A DNA stretch of 10,137 nucleotides, from contig PKWH01000025.1 of assembly GCA_003131985.1 (NCBI GenBank), positions 14,306 through 24,442 on the forward strand. Direction: 5' to 3'. This document shows positions 1 through 6,420 of this stretch, piece after piece. Source of the DNA: Acidobacteriota bacterium. GTDB taxonomy: Bacteria; Acidobacteriota; Terriglobia; Acidiferrales; UBA7541. Position 1 is the stretch's first letter. Each line of letters opens with the position of its first letter. The notes beneath the pieces are model-generated. The model saw nothing but the letters and a program-made list of their open reading frames with translations, did no database searches and was not told where the DNA came from. The translations under genes and the position numbers were made by a program.

Positions 1-467
1 TTCGGACGAAAGAACCGCTCTGTGCCTGCGAAGAGGCAGTGATCGTGTTCGTGCCAGCCCAGTCCTTTGCCCGTGCGGAAAGCTTCCGTAACTTTTGGCT
101 CGTCTTTTATACAAGCGGAGACAATCTCAAAAAAACCCGGAAGGAAAACGGGGCTTTGCTCGTCGGCGAGGGCCATCGTTTGTTCAGGCGGCAGGGTGAA
201 CTTTCCGGATGCTTCGTCATAGGTGACAAATCCACCGGCTGCCTGCGCCGAGAGCCATTCGCGCACATATCGTTCCGTAGTTTTGGTCTTTGCGGCGACT
301 TCGGCTGAAGTCATTGGGCCGGCCCCGGCCATCGCTTTATAAAGTCCGAGTTTGTCGCCGATGATAATGAGCGCGGCATTCATTGCAGCTCCCATTTCGC
401 CGACGGCTTTCATAACGAACTCGTGCAGCTTGGCCTCGTTCACCGGTTGAAGTGCAGGTTGGGACAT
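1..467 (-). CDS. SAM-dependent methyltransferase, Rv2258c-like, N-terminal part (partial)
   Basis: This is the first ~155 codons of a gene that runs off the left edge; no stop occurs in frame down to base 3. The protein starts MSQPALQPVNEAKLHEFV. It then shows the helix and winged-helix region typical of Rv2258c-like class I methyltransferases: IGDKLGLYKAMAGAGPMTSAE, followed by TTERYVREWLSAQAAGGFV, and later LGWHEHDHCLFAGTERFF. In that family this N-terminal domain dimerises and shapes the substrate pocket. The Rossmann SAM-binding domain would follow outside the window, so its motifs cannot be checked here. The ATG at 467 is supported by GGAGG (minus strand, 474-478) seven bases upstream. 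The gene is divergent from the glycosyltransferase gene. The methyl acceptor cannot be predicted. Confidence 0.88.
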   Translation of the reverse strand, partial: MSQPALQPVNEAKLHEFVMKAVGEMGAAMNAALIIIGDKLGLYKAMAGAGPMTSAEVAAKTKTTERYVREWLSAQAAGGFVTYDEASGKFTLPPEQTMALADEQSPVFLPGFFEIVSACIKDEPKVTEAFRTGKGLGWHEHDHCLFAGTERFFRP

Positions 468-473
468 AGAAAG

Positions 474-478
474 CCTCC
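474..478 (-). promoter_or_regulatory. Ribosome-binding site of the methyltransferase gene
   Basis: GGAGG read on the minus strand, six bases upstream of the ATG at 467-465. It fixes that start. Confidence 0.7.
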
Positions 479-553
479 GTGTGGCATGCGAGCTGGGGGA
501 CGCCGTAGAATTTTTGGGAGTCTACAGTTGCAGGCTTGGCAAGTCAATCGGCA

Positions 554-1798
554 ATGCCGTGTATCCTGCTCCCCAATTTTGGTATCCTCGCGCTCGTGCA
601 AGAAGTCTTCTACGTCCTAGTGATCCTGCAGATCGCTCTGGGGGTGTATTCCCTTTGGAACGGTTTCGTTTGGATGCGGTTGGTAAGGCAAAGACTTGCT
701 TCTCACGCCGGATTTTACACTCCGCTGGCAGCGCTGATTTGCCCTTGTAAGGGAAACGAGCGCGGCTTGGAAGAAAATCTTATGGCGCTCACGCGTTTCG
801 ATTATCCGAATTATGAGATTTATCTGACGCTAGCGACGAGCCTTGATCCCGCGCTGAAAATTATTGAACGCGTGAAGGCTGCGAGCCAGCGCACTGTGCA
901 CGTTCTGATCGCCGGCCCCCCAGAAGATTGCGGGGAGAAGGTGTTCAACCTGAGCCGCACGGTTGAGGCGCTGCCTGAAAAATTCGAAGTCATCGCATTC
1001 ACTGATTCCGACGTGCGCCTCCCGCGCGGCTGGCTGACCAAGCTTATCGCTCCTCTGCAGGATGCCCGCATTGGCGCCACCACCGCGTATCGCTGGATAT
1101 TTCCGGGCGCATCCGGAGGGGATTTGTTAGCCAGCGCCCTGGCTTCGGCGTGGAATGCATCGGTGGCCACACTACTGGGGACAACCAAGGAGAATTTCTG
1201 CTGGGGTGGGGGCACGGCGATTCGGCGCAAAACCTTCGGAGATGCAAATGTGCTCGAGTCGTGGAAAGGCGCAGTCAGCGATGACTTCGCTCTGACCTCG
1301 GCACTCGATCAGGTGGGCAAGCCCATCGTTTTTTGTCCTGAATGTTTTGCCGCTACGCTGCATCCGTGGAATTGGGCGGAACTGCTCGAGTTCACGAATC
1401 GGCAAATGCTGATTACGCGAGTATATTCGCACCGCAGATGGCTGCTGGGTGGACTCACGCACTTGGCTTATGTGGTCACCATGCTTTACGCCATTTTTAC
1501 GATTGTTTATCTGATGATTGACGGCGATCCGTGGAGCCAGTTGGTGCTCGTCGCCTTGGCAGTTCCCTTGCTTGCCGCGATGAAGGGCGTATTGCGCATC
1601 GTGGCGATCAATGAGGCGATTCCAGAGTGGAAAGGCAAGCTGCAGGAAACGAGCTGGGCGTTTCTCATTCTCGAGCCCATTGTCCCGCTTCTTTTTGCCT
1701 GGAATTTTATTGCTTCACTACTTAGCAATCGAATCCGCTGGCGCGGTATCCGCTACGAGCTTATATCGCCCAACATGACTCGCATCATCAAGCGCTAA
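554..1798 (+). CDS. Membrane glycosyltransferase, GT2/GT21 (ceramide glucosyltransferase-like)
   Basis: Predicted membrane enzyme that transfers a sugar from an NDP-sugar to a lipid acceptor on the cytoplasmic face. Numbering is from the ATG at 554 (414 aa). An N-terminal membrane helix lies at about 11-35. A GT-A domain follows, opening with LICPCKGNE. The DxD-like metal site is FTDSDV (Asp 151 and 153), the catalytic-base region is VSDDFAL (Asp 243-244), and NRQMLITRVY (282-291) sits where processive and GT21 enzymes have the Q/RxxRW motif. Three to four further hydrophobic helices lie at about 297-322, 329-348 and 368-390. This layout resembles ceramide glucosyltransferase and hopanoid-associated HpnI proteins in length and order. 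The start is uncertain: TTG 536, ATG 554 and GTG 596 are all in frame and none has a clear Shine-Dalgarno. I prefer the ATG. No lipid-biosynthesis genes adjoin it, so the acceptor (sphingolipid, hopanoid or other) is open. Confidence 0.87.
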   Translation: MPCILLPNFGILALVQEVFYVLVILQIALGVYSLWNGFVWMRLVRQRLASHAGFYTPLAALICPCKGNERGLEENLMALTRFDYPNYEIYLTLATSLDPALKIIERVKAASQRTVHVLIAGPPEDCGEKVFNLSRTVEALPEKFEVIAFTDSDVRLPRGWLTKLIAPLQDARIGATTAYRWIFPGASGGDLLASALASAWNASVATLLGTTKENFCWGGGTAIRRKTFGDANVLESWKGAVSDDFALTSALDQVGKPIVFCPECFAATLHPWNWAELLEFTNRQMLITRVYSHRRWLLGGLTHLAYVVTMLYAIFTIVYLMIDGDPWSQLVLVALAVPLLAAMKGVLRIVAINEAIPEWKGKLQETSWAFLILEPIVPLLFAWNFIASLLSNRIRWRGIRYELISPNMTRIIKR

Positions 1799-1834
1799 GC
1801 TTATTGCTTTTTCAGTTCGTGATCACACCCGACT

Positions 1835-2323
1835 CTAGGAAGGCTGTGGCGCCTGTTGACCGGCGAACGCGCGCTGAACCCGGCATAGCAAGTATGCGAT
1901 CGCGGCGCCTGCCGGAATTGCGAGCCACCATCCCGTTTCCACCACAATTTTTGGGCCGTAGGTGATGATCCTGAGGAAGCTTATGCCGCTTCCTTCTTCG
2001 ATGCCGATGTGACGTCCCCACAGTCCAAAGCTCGCGACAACTGCCGGGGCTAAAATCGCTCCCGCAATTGCCCAGTGACTCGGTGTTTTGCATTTGAGCG
2101 CGGCCATCGCGCGCCGCAGAAGAAATCCCCCAGCGAGCGCAGCGACCGCGCCGAAAACAAGAGCATAAAAATAAATGAAGATGAGCCCGAATACCGAGTG
2201 CGTGGAAAACGCGTTATCCGCGTTAGCTCCGAACCAGTCTCTGGTCCAAACAGCGAGGCTCATGAAGAAGCATCCGCAAATCCATGCAGTGAGGTAATAC
2301 GCCAGGCTGCCGCTGCGGGTCAT
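1835..2323 (-). CDS. Four-helix integral membrane protein of unknown function
   Basis: A 162-residue protein that I do not recognise. It has four strongly hydrophobic segments at about residues 7-27, 44-69, 83-103 and 127-147. These are separated by short polar loops and followed by a short cytoplasmic-looking tail (RVQRAFAGQQAPQPS). No catalytic motif is visible. Its ATG (2323-2321) overlaps the TGA of the upstream thyX-like gene (2322-2320) as ATGA, so the two are almost certainly co-transcribed and probably translationally coupled. It converges with the glycosyltransferase gene, with only 36 bases between the two stop codons. Existence as a gene is well supported by the coupling and the membrane pattern; its role is unknown. 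Confidence 0.75.
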   Translation of the reverse strand: MTRSGSLAYYLTAWICGCFFMSLAVWTRDWFGANADNAFSTHSVFGLIFIYFYALVFGAVAALAGGFLLRRAMAALKCKTPSHWAIAGAILAPAVVASFGLWGRHIGIEEGSGISFLRIITYGPKIVVETGWWLAIPAGAAIAYLLCRVQRAFAGQQAPQPS

Positions 2324-3900
2324 ATGCGGCGCTGGATATTGGGGAAATCGAGCCAGACCTTCACGCCGCAGAAATGGGAGCCTTCGGTGCAGATGGGAGT
2401 TGATATGCCCGCTCGAAGATGGCAGGGCGGTCCAATGTAGCGTGCCAGTTCCGGCAGAACTCCGCGTACTTGTTCTATTTCTTCAATCGATGCCTGATAG
2501 ATTTCTTCCTGTGCGTTGAAACAGGTGCGCATGGTCCATTTATGCAGCAAATGCAGCAGCGACCCCGTCTCCACCAACCGTATCGCTTTCGCGTTAGGCA
2601 GCAAGTACAGCGCGAATTCGGGCGCCACACCGCGATCGAGCAATTCGTTTTTCGCCGCCCATGCTTCTTCCATCGCGCGCTCGTAAATTTCCATCGCGCG
2701 CGGGTTATCGCGAATCAACATGGGTGCGATGTAATCGAGAGAACGTGTGTCGGCCAAAGTAAGCAGCGGGCGCGAACCGGGAACCATGCGGTGCCGCTGG
2801 TCCTGGCTGTCAGCGGTGTGGCTGATTTTTTTGGCGAAGGTGAAATTGGCGTGTTGCAGCGCACGCATCATCGGCGCGTGTACGCCGATGTCGAGAGTCT
2901 CGCGTCGGTATGGATTGCGCGCGGGATTCAGCATGCGGTCTAGCGCTTCCGTATCCGGACATTCCGCAACCGTGAGCCCCATCACTGCGCGGTAAGCATC
3001 GGCCACAACGGGAATGGCGTGCGGCGGATAATCAACAAGGCGCGATGTAAGGCCGGCCAGCTTCGTGTCAAATTCGCGCGCGAATGCCTCGCCATCGTGT
3101 ACTGGCGCCTGCCATTCCGGCGGTTCGTCCATCGGCGCGTTATCGAAACGATCGAAAAATTGCGGATCAACCTCACGGACGCGCGCTACCATCTCGCCAA
3201 TCACAAGGCGCGCTTCCGAAGGTGTGTCACTGGCCGCGTGCATCCGCCAGAGCCGGTGCAGGACGATGCCCGACAGCGTGTGCACCATGGTTGTGAACGC
3301 GGCCACCGGCAAAACGTAACGCGCGACTTCGATTGCGCGTTTTTCCGCCTGACGTTCCACTTTTTGCACGCGCTTCGGATGTGACATTTCGCTGACATGC
3401 CATATGTCCGCAAGAATGTCGCGAGCGGTTGGCTGTAGCACGCGCGTGAGTTCACGGTAATGATTCCATGCGCTTGTGACGGCTCTCTCGTAGATTGCAC
3501 GCTCGGCTGCGCCGAAATGCGTGCTCTCTGCAGGCACGTAAGCCTGCGCGCGATCCAGCCGCACGTAGCGCTGGCTTTGCTGTTCGGAGTTATAAAACGG
3601 ATGCGCGTGAAGAAATGACCAGACGAATTGTCGGCTGATATTTTCCAGCCCGAATTCGAAATGAGCGTGCTGAAATACGGTGTGATGTCCGCCGTAGTAG
3701 GTGGCCGACCCGATCGTCACTCGCTGCTTGTCGGTGATTTCCTCCGCGCCGATGAGGCGTGGCGAGTAGCACGTGCGCGCCGCCGCGATCGCAGAGTCAA
3801 ATGGATGCGCAAAATAATTTCGCAACGTTACACGAGGCGCAGCGGTTTCCACCTGGGTTCCGGCAGATGCGTCAGACGATGGATAAAATTGCGTGGCCAC
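2320..3900 (-). CDS. thyX: Tandem ThyX-like protein (FAD-dependent thymidylate synthase family, divergent)
   Basis: ThyX enzymes methylate dUMP to dTMP using FAD and methylene-tetrahydrofolate and are usually about 220-300 residues. This protein has 526 residues and reads as two ThyX-like halves. The N half (about 22-260) has the early Tyr/Cys region (AARTCYSP), the HTVFQHAHFEF strand, a degenerate signature (FLHAHPFYNSEQQSQRYV, 96-113) and ARYVLP (193-198). The C half (about 275-490) has HANFTF (350-355), an intact RHR (369-371) and a LLPNAKA/SLLHLL region. A Cys/His-containing tail follows (Cys 493, 504, 511). The canonical RHRxxSxNxxSxRY motif is therefore not complete in either half, so thymidylate synthase activity is uncertain. 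The start is GTG 3900, because an in-frame TAG lies at 3906-3904 just upstream. No Shine-Dalgarno is visible. The gene is upstream of and overlaps the membrane-protein gene. The gene symbol reflects the family, not proven function. Confidence 0.85.
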   Translation of the reverse strand: MATQFYPSSDASAGTQVETAAPRVTLRNYFAHPFDSAIAAARTCYSPRLIGAEEITDKQRVTIGSATYYGGHHTVFQHAHFEFGLENISRQFVWSFLHAHPFYNSEQQSQRYVRLDRAQAYVPAESTHFGAAERAIYERAVTSAWNHYRELTRVLQPTARDILADIWHVSEMSHPKRVQKVERQAEKRAIEVARYVLPVAAFTTMVHTLSGIVLHRLWRMHAASDTPSEARLVIGEMVARVREVDPQFFDRFDNAPMDEPPEWQAPVHDGEAFAREFDTKLAGLTSRLVDYPPHAIPVVADAYRAVMGLTVAECPDTEALDRMLNPARNPYRRETLDIGVHAPMMRALQHANFTFAKKISHTADSQDQRHRMVPGSRPLLTLADTRSLDYIAPMLIRDNPRAMEIYERAMEEAWAAKNELLDRGVAPEFALYLLPNAKAIRLVETGSLLHLLHKWTMRTCFNAQEEIYQASIEEIEQVRGVLPELARYIGPPCHLRAGISTPICTEGSHFCGVKVWLDFPNIQRRI

Positions 3901-3908
3901 TTTCTAGC

Positions 3909-3914
3909 ATTGTA
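3909..3914 (-). promoter_or_regulatory. Possible -10 element for the thyX-like gene
   Basis: TACAAT on the minus strand (one mismatch to TATAAT). Its expected start point, about base 3902, lies almost at the GTG start codon at 3900, which would give a leaderless or nearly leaderless mRNA. The -35 region is poor: CTGAAT-like at a 16-base spacing. This is weak evidence, but it agrees with the absence of a Shine-Dalgarno. Confidence 0.3.
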
Positions 3915-3944
3915 CACCGCGCGGGAGCCGATTCAGTTCGGCGG

Positions 3945-3980
3945 AAAATAAAAAAGCCCCCGGGATTTAGCCCAGGGGCT
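3945..3980 (-). terminator. Rho-independent terminator downstream of rpmE
   Basis: Read on the minus strand, AGCCCCTGGG and CCCGGGGGCT form a 10-bp stem with one U-G wobble (arms 3980-3971 and 3964-3955). The loop has six bases (CTAAAT), and the run TTTTTATTTT follows at once (3954-3945). It lies 35 bases past the rpmE stop and should insulate the thyX-like gene from the rpmE transcript. Confidence 0.88.
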
Positions 3981-4014
3981 CTTAAAGCGCTGTTATGAAT
4001 TACAAAAAGCTCGG

Positions 4015-4239
4015 CTACTTTTTCAGCGAGGCTGCTTTGTCCGCATACTTCTTCTGGAACCGTTCCACGCGGCCGGCTGTATCGATTAACTTCTGCTTAC
4101 CGGTGAAAAACGGATGGCAGTTTGAGCAGATTTCAACGCGGATCATGTTGCCTTTAATCGTCGAGCGAGTATCAAACGTGTTGCCGCAGGCGCAATGCAC
4201 CTTCACGGCATGATAATCGGGATGAATTCCTTCTTTCAT
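4015..4239 (-). CDS. rpmE: 50S ribosomal protein L31, zinc-binding (C+) type
   Basis: A 74-residue protein beginning MKEGIHPDYHAVKVHCACGN. It contains the L31 hallmarks: CxC (CAC), TRSTIKG, the CSNC pair, the highly conserved HPFFTGKQK and the GRVERFQKKY C-terminal part. The four cysteines mark it as the zinc-containing paralogue rather than the zinc-free form made under zinc limitation. L31 bridges the two ribosomal subunits. The ATG at 4239 is chosen over longer in-frame options because GGGAGGAG lies six bases upstream (4253-4246) and family members start here. It is a single-gene unit with its own promoter and terminator. Confidence 0.97.
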   Translation of the reverse strand: MKEGIHPDYHAVKVHCACGNTFDTRSTIKGNMIRVEICSNCHPFFTGKQKLIDTAGRVERFQKKYADKAASLKK

Positions 4240-4245
4240 GGGACG

Positions 4246-4253
4246 CTCCTCCC
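4246..4253 (-). promoter_or_regulatory. Strong ribosome-binding site of rpmE
   Basis: GGGAGGAG on the minus strand with a six-base spacer to the ATG at 4239. It sets the start and rules out the longer reading from 4290. Confidence 0.85.
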
Positions 4254-4322
4254 TGCCGGCCGGTCTGCGGGACCCAAGAAGTTTAGACACACGGTCGCGT
4301 CGCTAGGTCAGCGGGAACGTCA

Positions 4323-4351
4323 ATTATATGGCATTACTGCACGTTTGCCAA
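4323..4351 (-). promoter_or_regulatory. Sigma-70-type promoter of rpmE
   Basis: Minus strand: -35 TTGGCA (4351-4346, one mismatch to TTGACA), a 17-base spacer, then a perfect -10 TATAAT (4328-4323). The predicted start is near 4316, giving a leader of about 75 bases before rpmE. It is the clearest promoter in the window and fits a highly expressed ribosomal gene. Confidence 0.75.
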
Positions 4352-4394
4352 CCTTCCGCCTATCCCCTTGGCTGGCGAATGTTTGAATCAGGGG

Positions 4395-5765
4395 CTAAGA
4401 AACGAATGAGCAACCGACGCGCTCCCGATCAGAACCGAGCCGTTGCGTGTAGGATTTGCGCAAAATCACGCGCACGGGCGGCAAGATCGGGACGTGCAGA
4501 ATCGCACTGAACTGGTTCGGTAGCTCTACACCCTTTTCGAGTAGCAGCGCGACGCCGCCGTAGCTTAAATCCACCAAGGTTGCCGTCTTCTTGTCGGCTT
4601 CAGTCAGCAATGCGTAAGCTTTCGTTCCGGCCAGTGACACACGTTCCCATTTACGCTTTTCGGTTTGGGATGAAGAAGGCGTACCAGGGCTTGCTCCAGC
4701 CGGCTGCGGACCTACCGGACTTTGCAATTGAGGTGGTTTAGCCTGCGTCGTTCGCGCCTGATGCGGGGGCGGCGTTGAATCGTCGCTCAGTGGAACGCGC
4801 CCGGCTTCAGAAGTTGAAGAGGCTACGTGCGGAGGAGAAGATTCTTCTGTTCGCGGGCGTGTGGGAGTTTCCTTGGAGGAACGCGAAGCCGGGTCGTGTT
4901 GCGTTGCCGCGTCGCCTCCGGAGTCTCCTCGCGGCACTTGAGAGGTAAGCGGAATCACACGCGACGTACTACGCCCTCGATTTTTCAGTTCGTAGAGGCG
5001 GTCATCGGCGATGCCCAGCAAAGCGCTTTTCTGTTCCCCATCTACCGGTTGGACGGCGATTCCGAAGTCCAGCGTGACTCCTGGATCTAATTTCAAAGAA
5101 GAGACGTCACCCTCGTACTGTGCGCGAACGCGACGGCACAGCGTCGTCGCTTGTTCAGAATCTGTCTGCGGCAAAAGCAATGCAAATTCGTCTCCGCCGA
5201 TGCGAAACGCGAAGTCGGACGCGCGCAAAGTTTTCCTCAATGTAGCCGCGGCGAGCTGCAATATCTGGTCGCCCTGTAAGTGGCCGTGGTGATCGTTCAC
5301 TTCCTTCAGCTTGTGCACATCGAGGATCACGACAGCCAACTGATGCCCGTAACGTTTTGCGCGATTCAGTTCCTTATCGCAGTATTCGTCGAAGAGGCGC
5401 CGGTTGTAGAGGCCTGTAAGCGGGTCGGTTGCAGCATTGATTTGCAGCTTCTTGAAGTCTTCGTACTCCATCAGGATGGGGACGCGCAGAAAACTCGTGG
5501 AAGCCAGTACATCCACCATCGCTGTTTTCAACGAGACTTTTTTCCCGATACTTTCGGCTAGCTCTCGGCGACGCAGTAATATCCGTTCCCAATATTCATT
5601 GCTTTGCGTTTCGGTGAGATCTATCTGTGCAATCGTGCGGAAAAATTGCCGCAGAAATTGCCCGCGAACCGCATCCTCGAGGCCTTCGAGGGTTTCCGCG
5701 AGAACTTCCAAGTAAGAATCTTCGGCCGAGGGCTGTGAATGCAAAGATTCGCCAGGCTGTGGCAT
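4395..5765 (-). CDS. GGDEF-PilZ fusion: diguanylate cyclase with C-terminal c-di-GMP receptor domain
   Basis: A 456-residue soluble protein. Residues 1-105 are mostly helical with no recognised sensor domain. A GGDEF domain follows (about 108-272), opening with TDPLTGLYNRR, with metal-binding Asp in VVILDVHKL, the intact active-site loop GGDEF (190-194), and an intact inhibitory I-site RxxD (Arg181-Asp184) five residues before it. It should therefore make c-di-GMP from two GTP and be product-inhibited. A Pro/Ser/Thr-rich linker of about 95 residues (275-368) leads to a PilZ domain with RxxxR (Arg371, Arg375) and DxSxxG (Asp399, Ser401, Gly404), the c-di-GMP-binding residues. Both domains thus look competent, so the protein may sense its own product. 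The ATG at 5765 has only a weak GGAA upstream. It lies 44 bases upstream of the rpmE promoter on the same strand, which suggests independent transcription of rpmE. Confidence 0.93.
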   Translation of the reverse strand: MPQPGESLHSQPSAEDSYLEVLAETLEGLEDAVRGQFLRQFFRTIAQIDLTETQSNEYWERILLRRRELAESIGKKVSLKTAMVDVLASTSFLRVPILMEYEDFKKLQINAATDPLTGLYNRRLFDEYCDKELNRAKRYGHQLAVVILDVHKLKEVNDHHGHLQGDQILQLAAATLRKTLRASDFAFRIGGDEFALLLPQTDSEQATTLCRRVRAQYEGDVSSLKLDPGVTLDFGIAVQPVDGEQKSALLGIADDRLYELKNRGRSTSRVIPLTSQVPRGDSGGDAATQHDPASRSSKETPTRPRTEESSPPHVASSTSEAGRVPLSDDSTPPPHQARTTQAKPPQLQSPVGPQPAGASPGTPSSSQTEKRKWERVSLAGTKAYALLTEADKKTATLVDLSYGGVALLLEKGVELPNQFSAILHVPILPPVRVILRKSYTQRLGSDRERVGCSFVS

Positions 5766-5866
5766 CAGTGGGTTCCGGAAAATGGCTATACTCTTCCCTG
5801 ACTAGGGGCCACTGCGGGGGCAGGAGATCTACAGCAAGAGACAGCCCAATCCCTGACAAGAATATC

Positions 5867-5871
5867 GGAGG
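5867..5871 (+). promoter_or_regulatory. Strong ribosome-binding site in front of a 7-codon ORF
   Basis: GGAGG with a seven-base spacer to ATG 5879. It is better than the sites of most real genes here, yet it serves only a very short reading frame (see the small-ORF entry). Confidence 0.4.
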
Positions 5872-5878
5872 ACCAGCG

Positions 5879-6015
5879 ATGTCTAAGTTGCTGCAAGAAT
5901 GAAAATTACACGGTTTCTAACCCAAGTCAATGGCGAACTGTGGCCGGCACCTCAGAAGGTGTGTAAAAGAGATTCCACATTGTGGCAGGTCACGTCTCGG
6001 TGGCATGGGGGATGA
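5879..6015 (+). other. Candidate coupled small ORFs: 7-codon leader plus 38-codon ORF
   Basis: ATG 5879 opens MSKLLQE and stops at TGA 5900-5902. The stop overlaps a second start as ATGA (ATG 5899), which opens a 38-residue frame beginning MKITRFLTQVNGELWPAPQK and ending at TGA 6013-6015. A strong GGAGG precedes the first ATG. The arrangement looks like a leader peptide coupled to a small protein, or the broken 5' end of a decayed gene. No homologue is recognised and 38 codons is short enough to be chance. It lies between two minus-strand genes, so it would need its own promoter; TATACT at 5787-5792 is a possible -10 without a good -35. Confidence 0.25.
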
Positions 6016-6031
6016 GGAAAACCAAGGTCTC

Positions 6032-6054
6032 TGTGGAAAACGACATGTGGAAAA
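6032..6054. repeat. Direct repeat TGTGGAAAA-N5-TGTGGAAAA
   Basis: Two identical nonamers at 6032-6040 and 6046-6054, 14 bases apart. On the minus strand each reads TTTTCCACA, one mismatch from the DnaA box TTATCCACA. A related GATTCCACA lies at 5971-5979, inside the small dyad CCACA-T-TGTGG (5975-5985). The function is unknown. Confidence 0.4.
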
Positions 6055-6057
6055 AAT

Positions 6058-6420
6058 TTAGCCAATCGGCTTCAGAAACTCGACACCCACCAGGTAAACA
6101 TCCCCGGCCTGTTCTAGCCTTTTGACTCGCGCTTGAATTGGCGGCATGCCAGCCGGAATCAAACCGGTCGAGGTAATGGACGGGGCAGGGATCGTAAGAG
6201 TGATAATCTCGTTCACAGATAGGGAGCGCGGAGAGGTAAGAAAAGCGCCTAAGCCACTGACGTCCAACGTCTTGGCAAGCTCAAGGAACTGCTCGGCATG
6301 CGCATCTTTGCCGCGAATGAACATCGGCACTTGCAGATGTATCCGTTGGAATCGCCTCCGCTCTTCGTAGAGAGGCGACATACTTAGCCTGTGATGAAGA
6401 ACATTCTCCGTCGAGCTCAT
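6058..6420 (-). CDS. Single-domain PilZ protein (c-di-GMP receptor)
   Basis: A 120-residue protein that is essentially one PilZ domain. The N-terminal RRRFQRIHL supplies RxxxR (Arg22 and Arg26), and KTLDVSGLGAFL supplies DxSxxG (Asp53, Ser55, Gly58), so c-di-GMP binding is expected. The rest is the usual beta-barrel pattern ending VYLVGVEFLKP. Having no output domain, it probably acts by binding a partner. The start is uncertain. ATG 6420 has GGGG about six bases upstream and is preferred. ATG 6486 would add 22 residues of poor coding character, and ATG 6381 would give the bare domain. It lies 3' of the TGTGGAAAA repeats' complement and divergent from the histidine kinase gene, so the 225-base gap between them must hold both promoters. 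Confidence 0.87.
   Translation of the reverse strand: MSSTENVLHHRLSMSPLYEERRRFQRIHLQVPMFIRGKDAHAEQFLELAKTLDVSGLGAFLTSPRSLSVNEIITLTIPAPSITSTGLIPAGMPPIQARVKRLEQAGDVYLVGVEFLKPIG

Noticed and set aside
820..1230. 136-codon minus-strand open frame inside the glycosyltransferase
   Set aside because: Overlaps the catalytic GT-A region on the other strand; no independent support.
1797..1812. AAGC-TTATT-GCTT followed by T's as a terminator after the glycosyltransferase
   Set aside because: Only a four-base stem; too weak to support, though the T-run makes it possible.
2419..3384. Long plus-strand open frames (2419-2943, 3019-3384) opposite the thyX-like gene
   Set aside because: Antisense shadows of a GC-rich coding gene; Arg/His-rich translations with no domain.
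5971..6054. A replication origin
   Set aside because: Only two to three one-mismatch DnaA-like boxes, no AT-rich unwinding region and no dnaA, dnaN, gidA or similar neighbours.
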